Shown here: positions 29,338-38,620 of the stretch, piece by piece
How positions within the stretch are numbered: position 1 is the stretch's first letter
Layout of the letters: each line of letters begins with the position of its first letter
Source: Pseudomonadota bacterium
GTDB taxonomy: Bacteria; Pseudomonadota; Gammaproteobacteria; Burkholderiales; Gallionellaceae
DNA length: 64,000 nt
Reading direction: 5' to 3'
Assembly (NCBI GenBank): GCA_021821945.1
Contig: JAJZTF010000006.1
Location: 62,001 to 126,000, forward strand
Program-made: the position numbers and the translations under genes
The notes under the pieces: model-generated
The model's database searches: none
The model's input: the letters and a program-made list of their open reading frames with translations, nothing else
Told to the model about the DNA's origin: nothing

Positions 29338-30398
29338 ACGGGGATATCATGAAGTCGGGGCGCATCCTCATCGTCGATGACGAACCCGCCAATCTGAAAT
29401 TGCTCGAGAAACTGCTCAATGCGCACGGCTATCTCAACATCGATCCCGTCATGGATGCGCGGGAAGTCATCGGACACTATCAGGCGCTCCGCCCCGATCT
29501 GATCCTGCTCGACATCAACATGCCGCATCTGGACGGCTACCAGGTGATGGAACAGCTGAAAGCGCTGAATGACCCATTGATGCCGCCCATCGTGATCCTG
29601 ACCGCGCAGCACGAGAAAAGCTATCTGCTGCGCGCGCTGGCCGCTGGCGCCCGGGATTTCATCACCAAGCCCCTGGACACCCTAGAGCTGCTGATGCGCG
29701 TGCGCAATCTGCTGGATGCGCAGCTTGCGCACCGCATGATGCACGATCAGAAGAAGGTGCTGGAGGAACTGGTCCTGGCGCGCACGGAAGAGCTGCGCCG
29801 CACCCAGCTTCAGGTTGTGCAACGCCTGGGCAAGGCGGCCGAATACAGGGACGAGGAGACCGGCGGCCATATCCTGCGCATGAGCCACATCTCGGCCCTG
29901 CTTGCGCGCTCCATAGGATGGAGCGATGCGGAATGCGAGCTGATGCTGAATGCCAGTCCCATGCACGACATCGGGAAGATCGGCATCCCCGATGCGATAC
30001 TTCTGAAGCCCGGAAAATTCGAGCCCCACGAATGGGAAATCATGAAGACGCATGCGGCCATAGGCGGCAGGTTGCTCGATGGCGACGACTCCGATCTCCT
30101 TCACATGGCTAAGGAGATCGCGCTCACCCATCACGAAAAGTGGGATGGCAGTGGATACCCAGGCGGCCTTGTAGGCCCGGACATCCCGATGTCGGGGCGC
30201 ATCGCCGCCTTGGCTGACGTGTTCGATGCGCTGACTTCTGCCCGCCCCTACAAGAAGGCATGGCAGGTCGAGGATGCGGTGAAACTCATAGAGGAAAACC
30301 GGGGCAGGCACTTCGATCCGATGCTGGTCGACATCTTCCTGCTCAAGCTCCCGCAAATTCTCGAAATCAGGAACCGCTTCGACGAGACCGACGCCTGA
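29334..30398 (+). CDS. Response regulator with HD-GYP cyclic-di-GMP phosphodiesterase domain
   Basis: A 354-residue two-domain regulator. The receiver (about 8-128) has the acidic pair in VDDEPANLK, the phospho-Asp in LILLDINMPHLDGY and the Lys in FITKPLD. The HD-GYP domain (about 160-350) carries the metal ligands in GGHILRMSH and MHDIGKIGIPD, HH in ALTHHEKWDGSGYPGG, and the GYP triplet, so it should hydrolyse cyclic-di-GMP. Its ATG overlaps the kinase stop by four bases; ATG 29349 (MKSGRILIVDDE) is an alternative start. Phosphorylation by the neighbouring kinase probably controls the enzyme. Confidence 0.94.
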   Translation: MNGDIMKSGRILIVDDEPANLKLLEKLLNAHGYLNIDPVMDAREVIGHYQALRPDLILLDINMPHLDGYQVMEQLKALNDPLMPPIVILTAQHEKSYLLRALAAGARDFITKPLDTLELLMRVRNLLDAQLAHRMMHDQKKVLEELVLARTEELRRTQLQVVQRLGKAAEYRDEETGGHILRMSHISALLARSIGWSDAECELMLNASPMHDIGKIGIPDAILLKPGKFEPHEWEIMKTHAAIGGRLLDGDDSDLLHMAKEIALTHHEKWDGSGYPGGLVGPDIPMSGRIAALADVFDALTSARPYKKAWQVEDAVKLIEENRGRHFDPMLVDIFLLKLPQILEIRNRFDETDA

Positions 30399-32999
30399 TC
30401 AGCAACGCTTGAACAGCAACTCGAATTCCTCCATCGGCAATGGCCTGCCGAATAGGTATCCCTGAAAGGCATTGCAGCCGCGCAGATCGAGAAACTCGAA
30501 CTGCGCCTGGGTCTCCACGCCTTCCGCGATCACCTCAAGCCCCATCGCCTCGGTCATCGCGATCACGGTCTGCACGATGGCCGCATCGTTGGGGTCCGTC
30601 GTTATGTCGCGCACGAAGGACTGGTCTATCTTGATCTGATCGAGCGGCAGGCGCTTGAGATACTGCAGCGATGAATATCCCGTGCCGAAGTCGTCTATCG
30701 AAAATCCGACGCCCAACCCGTTGATCTCGCGCATCTTCGAGATCGTCTCCTCGACATGCTGGAGCAGGACACTCTCTGTCAATTCGAGCTTCAATCGGGA
30801 AGGATCGGCGCCAGTCTCCTTGAGCACGCGTGCAACCTGATCCACGAAATCCGCCTGCCTGAACTGGATTGAACTTACGTTCACCGCGAGCACAAGATCG
30901 CGGGCGGGCTCATCTTGCTCCCAACGCTTGAGCTGTTCGCATGCGCGTTCAATCACCCACAGACCCACCGGCAGTATCAGGCCCGTCTCTTCGCACAACG
31001 GTATGAAATCCGCAGGCGAGATCAGACCGCGCTCGGGATGCACCCAGCGCAGCAGCACTTCGGCCCCGATCGGCCTGCGTTTACCGTCGACCTGGAGCTG
31101 GTAATGGAGGCAGAACTGTCCATCCTTGAGCGCGCTGCGCAGCTCCGTTTCCATCTGTATGCGCGCCTCGAGGGTTGCCTGCATGTCTGGATCATAGAAG
31201 CGTATCGCATTTCTTCCTGCCGCCTTGGCCTGATACATCGCCGTGTCGGCGAATTTCAGCAAATTGTCGATGTTCTCCTCATGTCCGCGAAACAGCACGA
31301 TGCCGATGCTGGACGTCGTGTGATGCGCATACTGATTGAGCTGATAGGGCGCGCTCAACGCGGCTCTTATCTTTTCGCTCACGAGCTCGGCCTGCAGCAC
31401 GGCCACGTTCACCTGCTCGCTCAGCATCTCGAACACAATGACGAATTCGTCCCCGCCCAGCCGGGCAACGCTGTCCCCGTCCCTCACGCATCCCTGCAGG
31501 CGGCGCGCCACCTCGGCCAGCAGCATGTCGCCCATGTCGTGCCCCCGGCTGTCGTTGAGCTTCTTGAAGTCGTCGAGGTCCAGAAACATCAGCGCTGCAT
31601 AGAATCCATTCCTGTCGCTCGCCGCGACGGCCTGATGAAGCCGGTCCATGAGCAGACGCCTGTTCGGAAGTCCCGTCAATTCGTCGAAGAATGCGAGCTG
31701 ATGTATCTTCTGCTCCGCGGCCTTGCGTTCCGTGATATCCAGAAAGGTCGTCACGGCACCCAGCACCTGGCCGTTCCTGATGATGGGATGGGACCAGTAT
31801 TCGACCGCGACCGGTGTGCCATCCTTGCGCCAGAACACTTCATCGTCCACATGGCTCGCCATTTTCTCCCTGAACACCTGATAGACCCTGCACGAATCGG
31901 CGGGATAACGGCTGCCATCGGCATGTGAGTGATGAATCAGGCCGTGCGTGACACGGCCCACGATTTCGCCCGCGTCCGCATATCCCAGCATGCGCAGGAA
32001 GGCCGCATTCACGAAGGTGCACACGCCATCGTTGTCGACGCCATAGATGCCCTCTGCGACGGAGTCGAGCAGCCGCTGCAGATTTTCCTGCGCATCCTGA
32101 AGTGCGCGCTGGGCAAGCTTGCGCTCGGTGATGTCGCGGCAGGCACCATATACCGTGCCGTCAGGCAGCAATGCCACATTGAGCTCCATCGGTATCTTCG
32201 CGCCATTTTTGCTAAGCAACCTGATCTCCCTGACATGGCGGTTACGGTCGGCAAGGATGCCTTTGGCCTCCTGCCGGTAGCGCTCCTTCCAGTCCTCGGG
32301 CACCAGGTCGAAAATGGTCATCTCATAAAGGCTCTTCCTGCTATAGCCCAGGATCTTTAGCATGGCATCGTTGACATAGACTATGCTGCCGTCGCGCTTG
32401 CAGATGAAAACCGCATCCGGCGAATGTCTCAACGTCATGCGGGATCGCATCTCGCTTTCGCGAAGCGAATGGGTCATCTCCCGCGCGTGCCGCTCGGTGT
32501 CCGACATCCTGTTGAGGTATTCCCTCTCCAGGCTTTCCAGCTTTCTTGCATGCTGTTTCTCGATCGCCCTGTCGTAGATGCTGGCAAGAATCCCCAGCAG
32601 GAACCAGACGGGGGCATGCATGGGCTCCAAGGAAAGCATCCATCCCTGTCTCTGGGGAAAAACATGCATCAGCATCACGCCTGCCGTCATGATCAATGCG
32701 CAAAGCGCGATTCTGTATGCGCCGATTCTTGTGCGCATCAGCATGAAGCAGGAAAGGGATGCCAGCCATACGGGTATGGCGGAGAGCAGATCCGAAACCC
32801 CCGCCGCAAGCAGGACCGCAAGGCCCAGCGTGAAGCTACCCGTCAGCATCCAGAGCGTGGCGATGCGTCCTGTATTCCTGCGCATGCGCTGCAGTTGAGC
32901 CCATGCAGCATAGAAACCCGCCAGCGAAATCAGCAATGCCGCCATCAGACTCCCCAGGGTGATCCGGAGCAAATCAAGCCTGTTCCTCCGGCTCGACAT
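30399..32999 (-). CDS. Membrane PAS-GGDEF-EAL protein
   Basis: An 866-residue protein. About four or five hydrophobic helices occupy residues 10-150 (GSLMAALLISLAGFYAAW, GSFTLGLAVLLAAGV, CALIMTAGVMLMHVF, APVWFLLGILASIY). Two PAS domains follow (about 190-290 and 305-425), then GGDEF (RLGGDEFVIVFE, about 514) and an EAL domain whose motif reads EVL (GAEVLLRWVHPE, about 646); the catalytic Glu is kept and the remaining residues (NVSSIQF, LTESVLL, DDFGTGYSSLQYL, AEGVET) look intact. ATG 32999 lies 26 bases inside the end of the upstream cyclase gene. Last gene of the receptor operon. Confidence 0.88.
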   Translation of the reverse strand: MSSRRNRLDLLRITLGSLMAALLISLAGFYAAWAQLQRMRRNTGRIATLWMLTGSFTLGLAVLLAAGVSDLLSAIPVWLASLSCFMLMRTRIGAYRIALCALIMTAGVMLMHVFPQRQGWMLSLEPMHAPVWFLLGILASIYDRAIEKQHARKLESLEREYLNRMSDTERHAREMTHSLRESEMRSRMTLRHSPDAVFICKRDGSIVYVNDAMLKILGYSRKSLYEMTIFDLVPEDWKERYRQEAKGILADRNRHVREIRLLSKNGAKIPMELNVALLPDGTVYGACRDITERKLAQRALQDAQENLQRLLDSVAEGIYGVDNDGVCTFVNAAFLRMLGYADAGEIVGRVTHGLIHHSHADGSRYPADSCRVYQVFREKMASHVDDEVFWRKDGTPVAVEYWSHPIIRNGQVLGAVTTFLDITERKAAEQKIHQLAFFDELTGLPNRRLLMDRLHQAVAASDRNGFYAALMFLDLDDFKKLNDSRGHDMGDMLLAEVARRLQGCVRDGDSVARLGGDEFVIVFEMLSEQVNVAVLQAELVSEKIRAALSAPYQLNQYAHHTTSSIGIVLFRGHEENIDNLLKFADTAMYQAKAAGRNAIRFYDPDMQATLEARIQMETELRSALKDGQFCLHYQLQVDGKRRPIGAEVLLRWVHPERGLISPADFIPLCEETGLILPVGLWVIERACEQLKRWEQDEPARDLVLAVNVSSIQFRQADFVDQVARVLKETGADPSRLKLELTESVLLQHVEETISKMREINGLGVGFSIDDFGTGYSSLQYLKRLPLDQIKIDQSFVRDITTDPNDAAIVQTVIAMTEAMGLEVIAEGVETQAQFEFLDLRGCNAFQGYLFGRPLPMEEFELLFKRC

Positions 33000-34314
33000 C
33001 GAGGAAACAGATCCTGTTGCGCCCCTCGTTCTTCGCCTGATACATCGCGGCATCCGCGCGTTGCAGGATGTCCTCCTGCCCCCTCCTGTGATCCATGAAC
33101 AGCACCGCACCTATGCTCGAGGTGCAATGGTGTTCGATCAGCACCCGCTCCTGTCCATGGGGCTGATGATGAAGAAAATAAGCCTCGGCCAATACCGTTC
33201 GGATCTTCTCGGCGACCCCCCGGGCAAGGGCCATGGAATGATCGCGATCGGCATCCAGGTGCGCCAGCATCACGACGAACTCGTCGCCGCCGAATCTCGC
33301 GACCGTATCTTCCTCCCTCAGGCACCCGCTGATCCTGCGCGCCGCCTCGACCAGCAGCAGATCGCCTGCTGCGTGACCGAATTTGTCGTTTAGCGGCTTG
33401 AAATTGTCGAGATCGATGAAAAGCAGCGCGCCGTAATAGCCTCCTCTGGAACAGGCCGCCAATGCCTGAGCCAGCCTGTCATTGAGAAGTCTGCGGTTGG
33501 GCAGGCTCGTCAGCGTATCGTAGAAGGCCAGTTCGTGCAGCTGCTGGGTCGCCTCATTGATGCGGCTTTGCAGGATCGAACGCTCGTGCTTCAAATCGGC
33601 AACCATCTGGTTGATGCCGCGGGACAGCACGGAAAACTCCCGTATGCCGCTTTCTTCGGTCACGTGCGCATCGAGATGCCCTTCGCCTATCGAATGTATC
33701 GCCTCGCTAAGCTTGGTGAGCGGCTTGATGATCCTGCGGGTCGCGATCTGCACGAGATAGAGCGTCAGAAGCAAAAAAACCATTGTCATCAGCAGTGCAA
33801 ACCTCAAAAGATCAAGCTTCTGCTGACGGGTCGCCTCCCTGCTCATTTCGAGCACCACGGCCCCCGCCTGCTCTGCGGCAGGTTTTGCATCCGCATCGCT
33901 GAGATCGATCTGCGTGGAAAGTATCGGGCGATAGAGCAAAAGCACCTTGCCATCCTCGTATATCGGCGCATCCGGACCCAGATGGCCAAGCGCATGCTCC
34001 ATGCCGGACAAATCGCCCGACCTGGCGATCGTCTGGCGTTTTGCATTGATCAGCTCGATTCCCTTTACATCCGACTCCTGCAGCGCGCTTCTTGCGATGC
34101 CGTCGAGATACAACGTGTTTCCCGAAAACACCCCGTATTCGCTGCTGGCAGAGAGCTGACGCACAAGCTGCTTTCCGCGCAGAATGAGGTTGCTGTCGAG
34201 ATCGGCATATCGGTCATGCAAAAGGGAGGCCTCGAGGAGGATCACCATGACCATCAAGGGCATCAGCGTGAACCAGATCACATGTGTCCGTATGCTGAAT
34301 TTTTTTCTCATCAT
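32974..34314 (-). CDS. Membrane diguanylate cyclase, periplasmic sensor-HAMP-GGDEF
   Basis: A 446-residue transmembrane cyclase. Helix 1 (about 12-30, VIWFTLMPLMVMVILLEA) and helix 2 (about 168-190, FALLMTMVFLLLTLYLVQI) bracket a periplasmic domain of about 135 residues that resembles CHASE8 (RGKQLVRQLSASSEYGVFSG). A HAMP segment (about 190-245, RRIIKPLTKLSEAIHSIGEG) leads to a GGDEF domain with intact RFGGDEFVVML (about 340). There is no EAL domain, so it should synthesise cyclic-di-GMP. ATGATGA makes a four-base overlap with the substrate-binding protein gene, which may feed this sensor. Confidence 0.9.
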   Translation of the reverse strand: MMRKKFSIRTHVIWFTLMPLMVMVILLEASLLHDRYADLDSNLILRGKQLVRQLSASSEYGVFSGNTLYLDGIARSALQESDVKGIELINAKRQTIARSGDLSGMEHALGHLGPDAPIYEDGKVLLLYRPILSTQIDLSDADAKPAAEQAGAVVLEMSREATRQQKLDLLRFALLMTMVFLLLTLYLVQIATRRIIKPLTKLSEAIHSIGEGHLDAHVTEESGIREFSVLSRGINQMVADLKHERSILQSRINEATQQLHELAFYDTLTSLPNRRLLNDRLAQALAACSRGGYYGALLFIDLDNFKPLNDKFGHAAGDLLLVEAARRISGCLREEDTVARFGGDEFVVMLAHLDADRDHSMALARGVAEKIRTVLAEAYFLHHQPHGQERVLIEHHCTSSIGAVLFMDHRRGQEDILQRADAAMYQAKNEGRNRICFLDVEPEEQA

Positions 34315-35213
34315 CGCTTGTCCTCCGATGATTTCCTGAGCTGAAGAAAAATCGCCTCATCTGTTCCGATGACCATCCCCAAGGTGCTGGCCACCGACCG
34401 GTTGATTGCGATGCTGTATTGTTCGGGATACTGCGCCTCCGGCAGCCTGCCGGTTTTCGAGTATGAAACAGCGGCATCGGCCGTCTGGAGGGCGAGCTGC
34501 TCAGGTGTGGAGAATATCGCGCACAGCGCACCTGCCCTGACATAGGCCTCCGAAAATCCGACCAGGGGGATGCCGCGCCTGTAGCTCGACAAGAGGATGT
34601 TTCTTATGCTGTTGGCATTGTAGATTTCGCTGTCCGGCACCGCGAGCAGCACATCGCTTGCGCTTAGCACCTCCTCGAGATCCGAGGACAATGTATCCTT
34701 CCCGCCCAGATGCCTTGCGATCAGAGTGCCGTGGCGCCTTGCAAGCTCGCTTCTCAGCCCCGCGATTTCCTGCGCTTCCGAATAAAGCACGCCTATTCTC
34801 TTGCGATTTGGCATCACGGCATGCAGCATCTCGACCTGCCTGTTCCAGGGCTGATCGAGATAGATCGCGGACATTCCGCCTTGCCTGGTCTCTTTCAGGT
34901 CCTCATAGGACTTGCTCGGTATCATCGCGGCAAGCAAGGGCTGGGATGTTTTCTCGGCCACGCGGTATGCGGCCCTTACCCCGACGCTTATGATCAGATC
35001 GCTCTTTTGCGAGTCGAAATCCTCGGCATGCTGGAGCTGATCGACGCGCATGCCCTGGGGCAGATCCTGCATGAAGGCCTTTGCAAAGCGCTGGTACAAC
35101 GGCGCATTGTCGCTCAGCACCAGGAGTACGCGAAAGTCGCCGGCCCGGACATCGCTTGCGAATACGCAAAGCAGCAGCAGGATGAGGGCGGGGATCCTTC
35201 TGGCCGATATCAT
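34311..35213 (-). CDS. Periplasmic ABC-type substrate-binding protein
   Basis: A 300-residue exported protein with signal peptide MISARRIPALILLLLCVFASDVRA. The mature part resembles the ABC_sub_bind family (COG2984), with the two-lobe pattern (FRVLLVLSDNAPLYQRFAKA, KSDLIISVGVRAAY, KRIGVLYSEAQEIAGL, LVGFSEAYVRAGALCAIFS). No ABC permease or ATPase is encoded nearby. It sits one base after the TonB-dependent receptor gene and overlaps the diguanylate cyclase gene, so it may present a ligand to the cyclase sensor domain. Ligand unknown; members of this family have been linked to aromatic amino acids and other small compounds. Confidence 0.8.
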   Translation of the reverse strand: MISARRIPALILLLLCVFASDVRAGDFRVLLVLSDNAPLYQRFAKAFMQDLPQGMRVDQLQHAEDFDSQKSDLIISVGVRAAYRVAEKTSQPLLAAMIPSKSYEDLKETRQGGMSAIYLDQPWNRQVEMLHAVMPNRKRIGVLYSEAQEIAGLRSELARRHGTLIARHLGGKDTLSSDLEEVLSASDVLLAVPDSEIYNANSIRNILLSSYRRGIPLVGFSEAYVRAGALCAIFSTPEQLALQTADAAVSYSKTGRLPEAQYPEQYSIAINRSVASTLGMVIGTDEAIFLQLRKSSEDKR

Positions 35214-35214
35214 C

Positions 35215-37284
35215 TCACCAGTCCAGTGTCAGCATGACATAGCCGCGCCGATTGAAGAGATTGCTGGCGATATATTCGGTATAGGCCTGGTTCAAAAGAT
35301 TCTGCAACACGAGCGCAACACTGCCCTTGACCCCGGCCGAGACAGCGAGCGCCTTTGCTATCCTCACATCGATGCGGCGCTCGGCAGGCTGGTAGTCGAT
35401 AGCACCCCTGTCGAAGGGCTGCATCGCGGCCTGGTAGTATCCCGATGCACTGAACGAATAGTCATGCGGCAGGCGCACCATGTAGAGCGCGCTTGCGCTG
35501 TTGCCCGGTATGCTCGCGGCCAAAATGTCGCTGTTCGATGGATCCGCAGACACCATTATCTTCTGGCCGCTTGCCGCCAGGAGAACGCCATTGCTGGCAG
35601 CCCATGCGTGCGCGAAATTCACGGTCAGGCTGTTGTCCTGATCGAACTCGTGCTTCACCGTCGCCTCGAATCCGTGGTACTCCCCCGTCATCCCGTTCAC
35701 GAAACTCCTTGCAGTCGATGAAAGATAGATGCCGTTGCTAAGCTGGTCGCTGTAGAGTCTTAGATCGACGGAAGTCGCCCACTCGGGAAATTCGCCTATA
35801 TAGCCTATCTCGCGGGAAACCAGTTTCTCCGGCTGAAGGCCAGGAGAATTCATCACGGGCGCGGGTATGATCAGTGCGCCAGGCTGCAGCAAAGGATAGC
35901 TGGTCTCGGCCGTGGAAGACGCCCGGTAGGCGACTGATACGCCTGCGCGCAGCGTCTGTCCGGGCGTGACATGGTAATTGAGCGCAACGCGGGGCGAGGT
36001 GTTGAACTGTCCGAGGTCGTCCTTCTCGAACATGCCGCCCAGATTGAGCAGCCACTTGGGAGTAATGTGCCATTCGTCGTGCGCGAACGCCCTGTATTCG
36101 CTGTAGACATAGGACGACGAATAGTACTGGGAGACTGGAGGCATCGCGCTCTGCCCTCCCGCTCTGTCGACCTGGTAGCCCGCCCCGTACACCAGGCGGT
36201 TGCTGTCATTAAGCGGCAGCGTGTGCTGCAGCTCGATCTCGTCCCGGCTGCTCTGCAGCGACTGGACGACGGGACCCGGGAAATACACGCCGGCGAGATA
36301 AACGGGGAAGGCCTCGTACTGATCGAGCCTCGAGTGGGAATAGCGTAGCGAGAGCTCGGCCCCATGATCCAGCTGCCTCGTCCATCCGAGCTGCGCGTAA
36401 TCGGAGTTGCCTATCAGATCGTGAAAGGGGTCTCCATTCGTGCCCATGTAGCTGTTGTATATCGAAGGGTTCTTGTCGTTGAAACCCACGCCCTGCACAT
36501 CGTGGTTGAAGCCGAACTGGATGTCATAGCGGTCTATGCCGTTGGGATGATAGTCTCCGCGATAGTTGAGCATCCTCGCCTGATTGCTGTCGTTGCTGTT
36601 GTTCAAAAGCCCGGGCGCCTTGAATGTCGCCATCGTGTAGCCGTTGGGCAACGAAGTCAGGCTGTCGTAGCCGTTGTCCGCCGTATAGGCCAGGGTCATG
36701 CGGTAATCGTACGTATCGCCGCGCTTGCCAAAGCGCGCTTCCGCGTCGTTGATGCCCTTGTCGCCATGCCTATAGGTAACGCTCTTGCCATCCATGGATC
36801 CTGCATCCCTCGTGATGATGCTGATCACTCCCTGGGTCGAATTCGCCCCATAGGAGGCGGCTGCAGGCCCGCGTATCACCTCGATGCGTTCGATGTCGTC
36901 GACCGTGATCGGAAGATCCGCCCAGCTGACCGTTCCGGTCGGCGGCATGTAAACGCTGCGCCCGTCTATCAGCACCTGCATGCGCCTTGAAAATTCATCG
37001 GTCGTGCCGTGATAGGCGACGATGGGCTGGCTGCCCCTGTAGTAGCTGACATACATTCCTGGCACAAGTTTCATCAGGTCCGCGATCGTCCTGAATCCGG
37101 ATGCGACGATCATCTTCCTGTCTATCACCGTCATCGCATTGGGCGCATCGGAAAGCGGCTGGGAAAGGCGCGATGCGCTAAGCACGACCGGAAGCTCCTG
37201 GTAGTAATCCGATTCGTTCACCTCTTCTGAAGCGTATCCTGTCTTGCAGGCAAGACATAACATCAGCGCATATCGTTTCTTCAT
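35215..37284 (-). CDS. TonB-dependent outer-membrane receptor
   Basis: A 689-residue protein with a short signal peptide (about 1-18) and an N-terminal plug domain: VVLSASRLSQPLSDAPNAMT, FRTIADLMKLVPGMYVSY, MQVLIDGRSVYMPPTG and IERIEVIRGPAAASYGANS. The remaining ~520 residues are beta-barrel-like, rich in alternating Tyr/Asp segments, and end in an aromatic strand (GYVMLTLDW). The plug style is close to vitamin B12 or colicin receptors. A possible TonB-box-like segment is ELPVVLSAS. It starts the operon that continues with a substrate-binding protein and two cyclic-di-GMP enzymes, so a signalling or scouting role is likely in addition to uptake. Confidence 0.92.
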   Translation of the reverse strand: MKKRYALMLCLACKTGYASEEVNESDYYQELPVVLSASRLSQPLSDAPNAMTVIDRKMIVASGFRTIADLMKLVPGMYVSYYRGSQPIVAYHGTTDEFSRRMQVLIDGRSVYMPPTGTVSWADLPITVDDIERIEVIRGPAAASYGANSTQGVISIITRDAGSMDGKSVTYRHGDKGINDAEARFGKRGDTYDYRMTLAYTADNGYDSLTSLPNGYTMATFKAPGLLNNSNDSNQARMLNYRGDYHPNGIDRYDIQFGFNHDVQGVGFNDKNPSIYNSYMGTNGDPFHDLIGNSDYAQLGWTRQLDHGAELSLRYSHSRLDQYEAFPVYLAGVYFPGPVVQSLQSSRDEIELQHTLPLNDSNRLVYGAGYQVDRAGGQSAMPPVSQYYSSSYVYSEYRAFAHDEWHITPKWLLNLGGMFEKDDLGQFNTSPRVALNYHVTPGQTLRAGVSVAYRASSTAETSYPLLQPGALIIPAPVMNSPGLQPEKLVSREIGYIGEFPEWATSVDLRLYSDQLSNGIYLSSTARSFVNGMTGEYHGFEATVKHEFDQDNSLTVNFAHAWAASNGVLLAASGQKIMVSADPSNSDILAASIPGNSASALYMVRLPHDYSFSASGYYQAAMQPFDRGAIDYQPAERRIDVRIAKALAVSAGVKGSVALVLQNLLNQAYTEYIASNLFNRRGYVMLTLDW

Positions 37285-37308
37285 CTTGCTTTCATTTCCA
37301 TCTGCATT

Positions 37309-37860
37309 TCATACTTCAAGCATCATCTGGCCCGGCGAGGGCAGCTCCTCCAGCGCGCGCAGATTCAGATCATCCAGAAGCTGCTTGGTTGTCGCGAATA
37401 ACTCGGGCCTGCCAGGCGCATCCTTGGTGCCGATCACCTCTATCCAGCCTCGCGACTCCAGGGTCTTCAGCGTCTGTGAGGAAACCGCAACGCCGCGTAT
37501 CTCCTCTATGTCGCCGCGCGTCACAGGCTGATGATAGGCGATGATCGCAAGCGTCTCGAGGACTGCCCGCGAATAGCGGGGCGGCTTCTGCGGATTCAGC
37601 CTGTCGAGGTATGCCTGCATGTGCGGCCTGGCCCTGAATCGCCAGCCGCTGGCCACTTCCACGAGCTCGATGCCGCGATTCTGCCAGTCCCGCTGTATTT
37701 CAAAGAGCAGCGATTCGAGCTCCCGGCGGCTTATCGGCTCATCGGTCAGCAGATTCATCTGGCTCAGCGTCAGGGGCTCGGGACTTGCAAGTATCGCAGT
37801 CTCGAGGATGATCTTTAGCTTTTCCTGCAATTCAAATGGCAGTCCGGCCGAGTCTGACAT
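37309..37860 (-). CDS. scpB: Segregation and condensation protein ScpB
   Basis: Subunit of the SMC-ScpAB condensin that organises the chromosome. The 183-residue protein has two winged-helix domains; the family hallmark YSRAVLETLAIIAYHQPVTRGDIEEIRG is visible at about 93-120, followed by RGWIEVIGTKDAPGRPELFATT. ATG 37860 (MSDSAGLPF) lies 29 bases inside the end of scpA, the normal coupling in this pair. The smc gene lies about 10 kb away at 47500-50967. Confidence 0.95.
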   Translation of the reverse strand: MSDSAGLPFELQEKLKIILETAILASPEPLTLSQMNLLTDEPISRRELESLLFEIQRDWQNRGIELVEVASGWRFRARPHMQAYLDRLNPQKPPRYSRAVLETLAIIAYHQPVTRGDIEEIRGVAVSSQTLKTLESRGWIEVIGTKDAPGRPELFATTKQLLDDLNLRALEELPSPGQMMLEV

Positions 37861-38617
37861 AGATGTTCCCGAAAGTTTCGTGTTGCTGGATTTCCAGAAG
37901 GTATTCCTTGGCGAGTTCGAGCATGGCGACAAAGGTGACGATGAGCCTGGGCAGACCGCCATCGGGATCGAACAGGCTTTCAAAAGAGACAAAGCCCCCC
38001 CCCTGCAGGCTGCGCAGGATATGCGACATCTGTTCGCGCACGGACAGCGCTTCGCGTCTAACGGTGTGGTGGGTGTGCACCCGCGCCCTTTCGAGCAGCT
38101 GCATGAAGGCCATTTTAAGGTCCTCCAGGGCCACCTGGGGCAGCCTCTCCAGCTTCTGCTCCACCTTGACCTCGATGAACTCGAAATCGCGCCCCGCCTG
38201 CGGCATCTCGTCTAGCTTCTGCGCTGCAAGCTTCATCTGCTCGTATTCCTGCAGGCGACGCATCAGCTCGGCTCGCGGATCCTCAACCTCCTCGTCGGCC
38301 GTCTTTGGAGGCCTGGGCAAAAGCAGACGGGATTTGATCTCGATCAGCATCGCCGCCATCAGGAGATATTCCGCCGCAAGCTCCAGCCTCTGCTGCTGCA
38401 GGAGCTCGATATATGCGAGGTATTGCCTCGTGAGCTCCGCCATCGGAATATCCAGGACGTCGAGGTTATGGCGGCGTATCAGGTAGAGCAGAAGATCAAG
38501 CGGCCCCTGGAACGCATCCAGCACGAGTTCCAGCGCATCGGGCGGGATGTAGAGGTCATGCGGCAGGCTCTTCAATGGCTCGCCGTGTATGCTCGCGATG
38601 ACGGTATCCCCGTTCAT
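37832..38617 (-). CDS. scpA: Segregation and condensation protein ScpA
   Basis: The kleisin subunit that bridges the SMC heads. The 261-residue protein has the family start FQGPLDLLLYLIRRHNLDVLD (about 36-56), then IEIKSRLLLPRP, and a C-terminal winged helix (GGLPRLIVTFVAMLELAKEY) that contacts the SMC head. It follows trpS after three bases and overlaps scpB by 29 bases. The order trpS-scpA-scpB is common in betaproteobacteria. Confidence 0.95.
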   Translation of the reverse strand: MNGDTVIASIHGEPLKSLPHDLYIPPDALELVLDAFQGPLDLLLYLIRRHNLDVLDIPMAELTRQYLAYIELLQQQRLELAAEYLLMAAMLIEIKSRLLLPRPPKTADEEVEDPRAELMRRLQEYEQMKLAAQKLDEMPQAGRDFEFIEVKVEQKLERLPQVALEDLKMAFMQLLERARVHTHHTVRREALSVREQMSHILRSLQGGGFVSFESLFDPDGGLPRLIVTFVAMLELAKEYLLEIQQHETFGNIYVRLGRTAI

Positions 38618-38620
38618 GGA

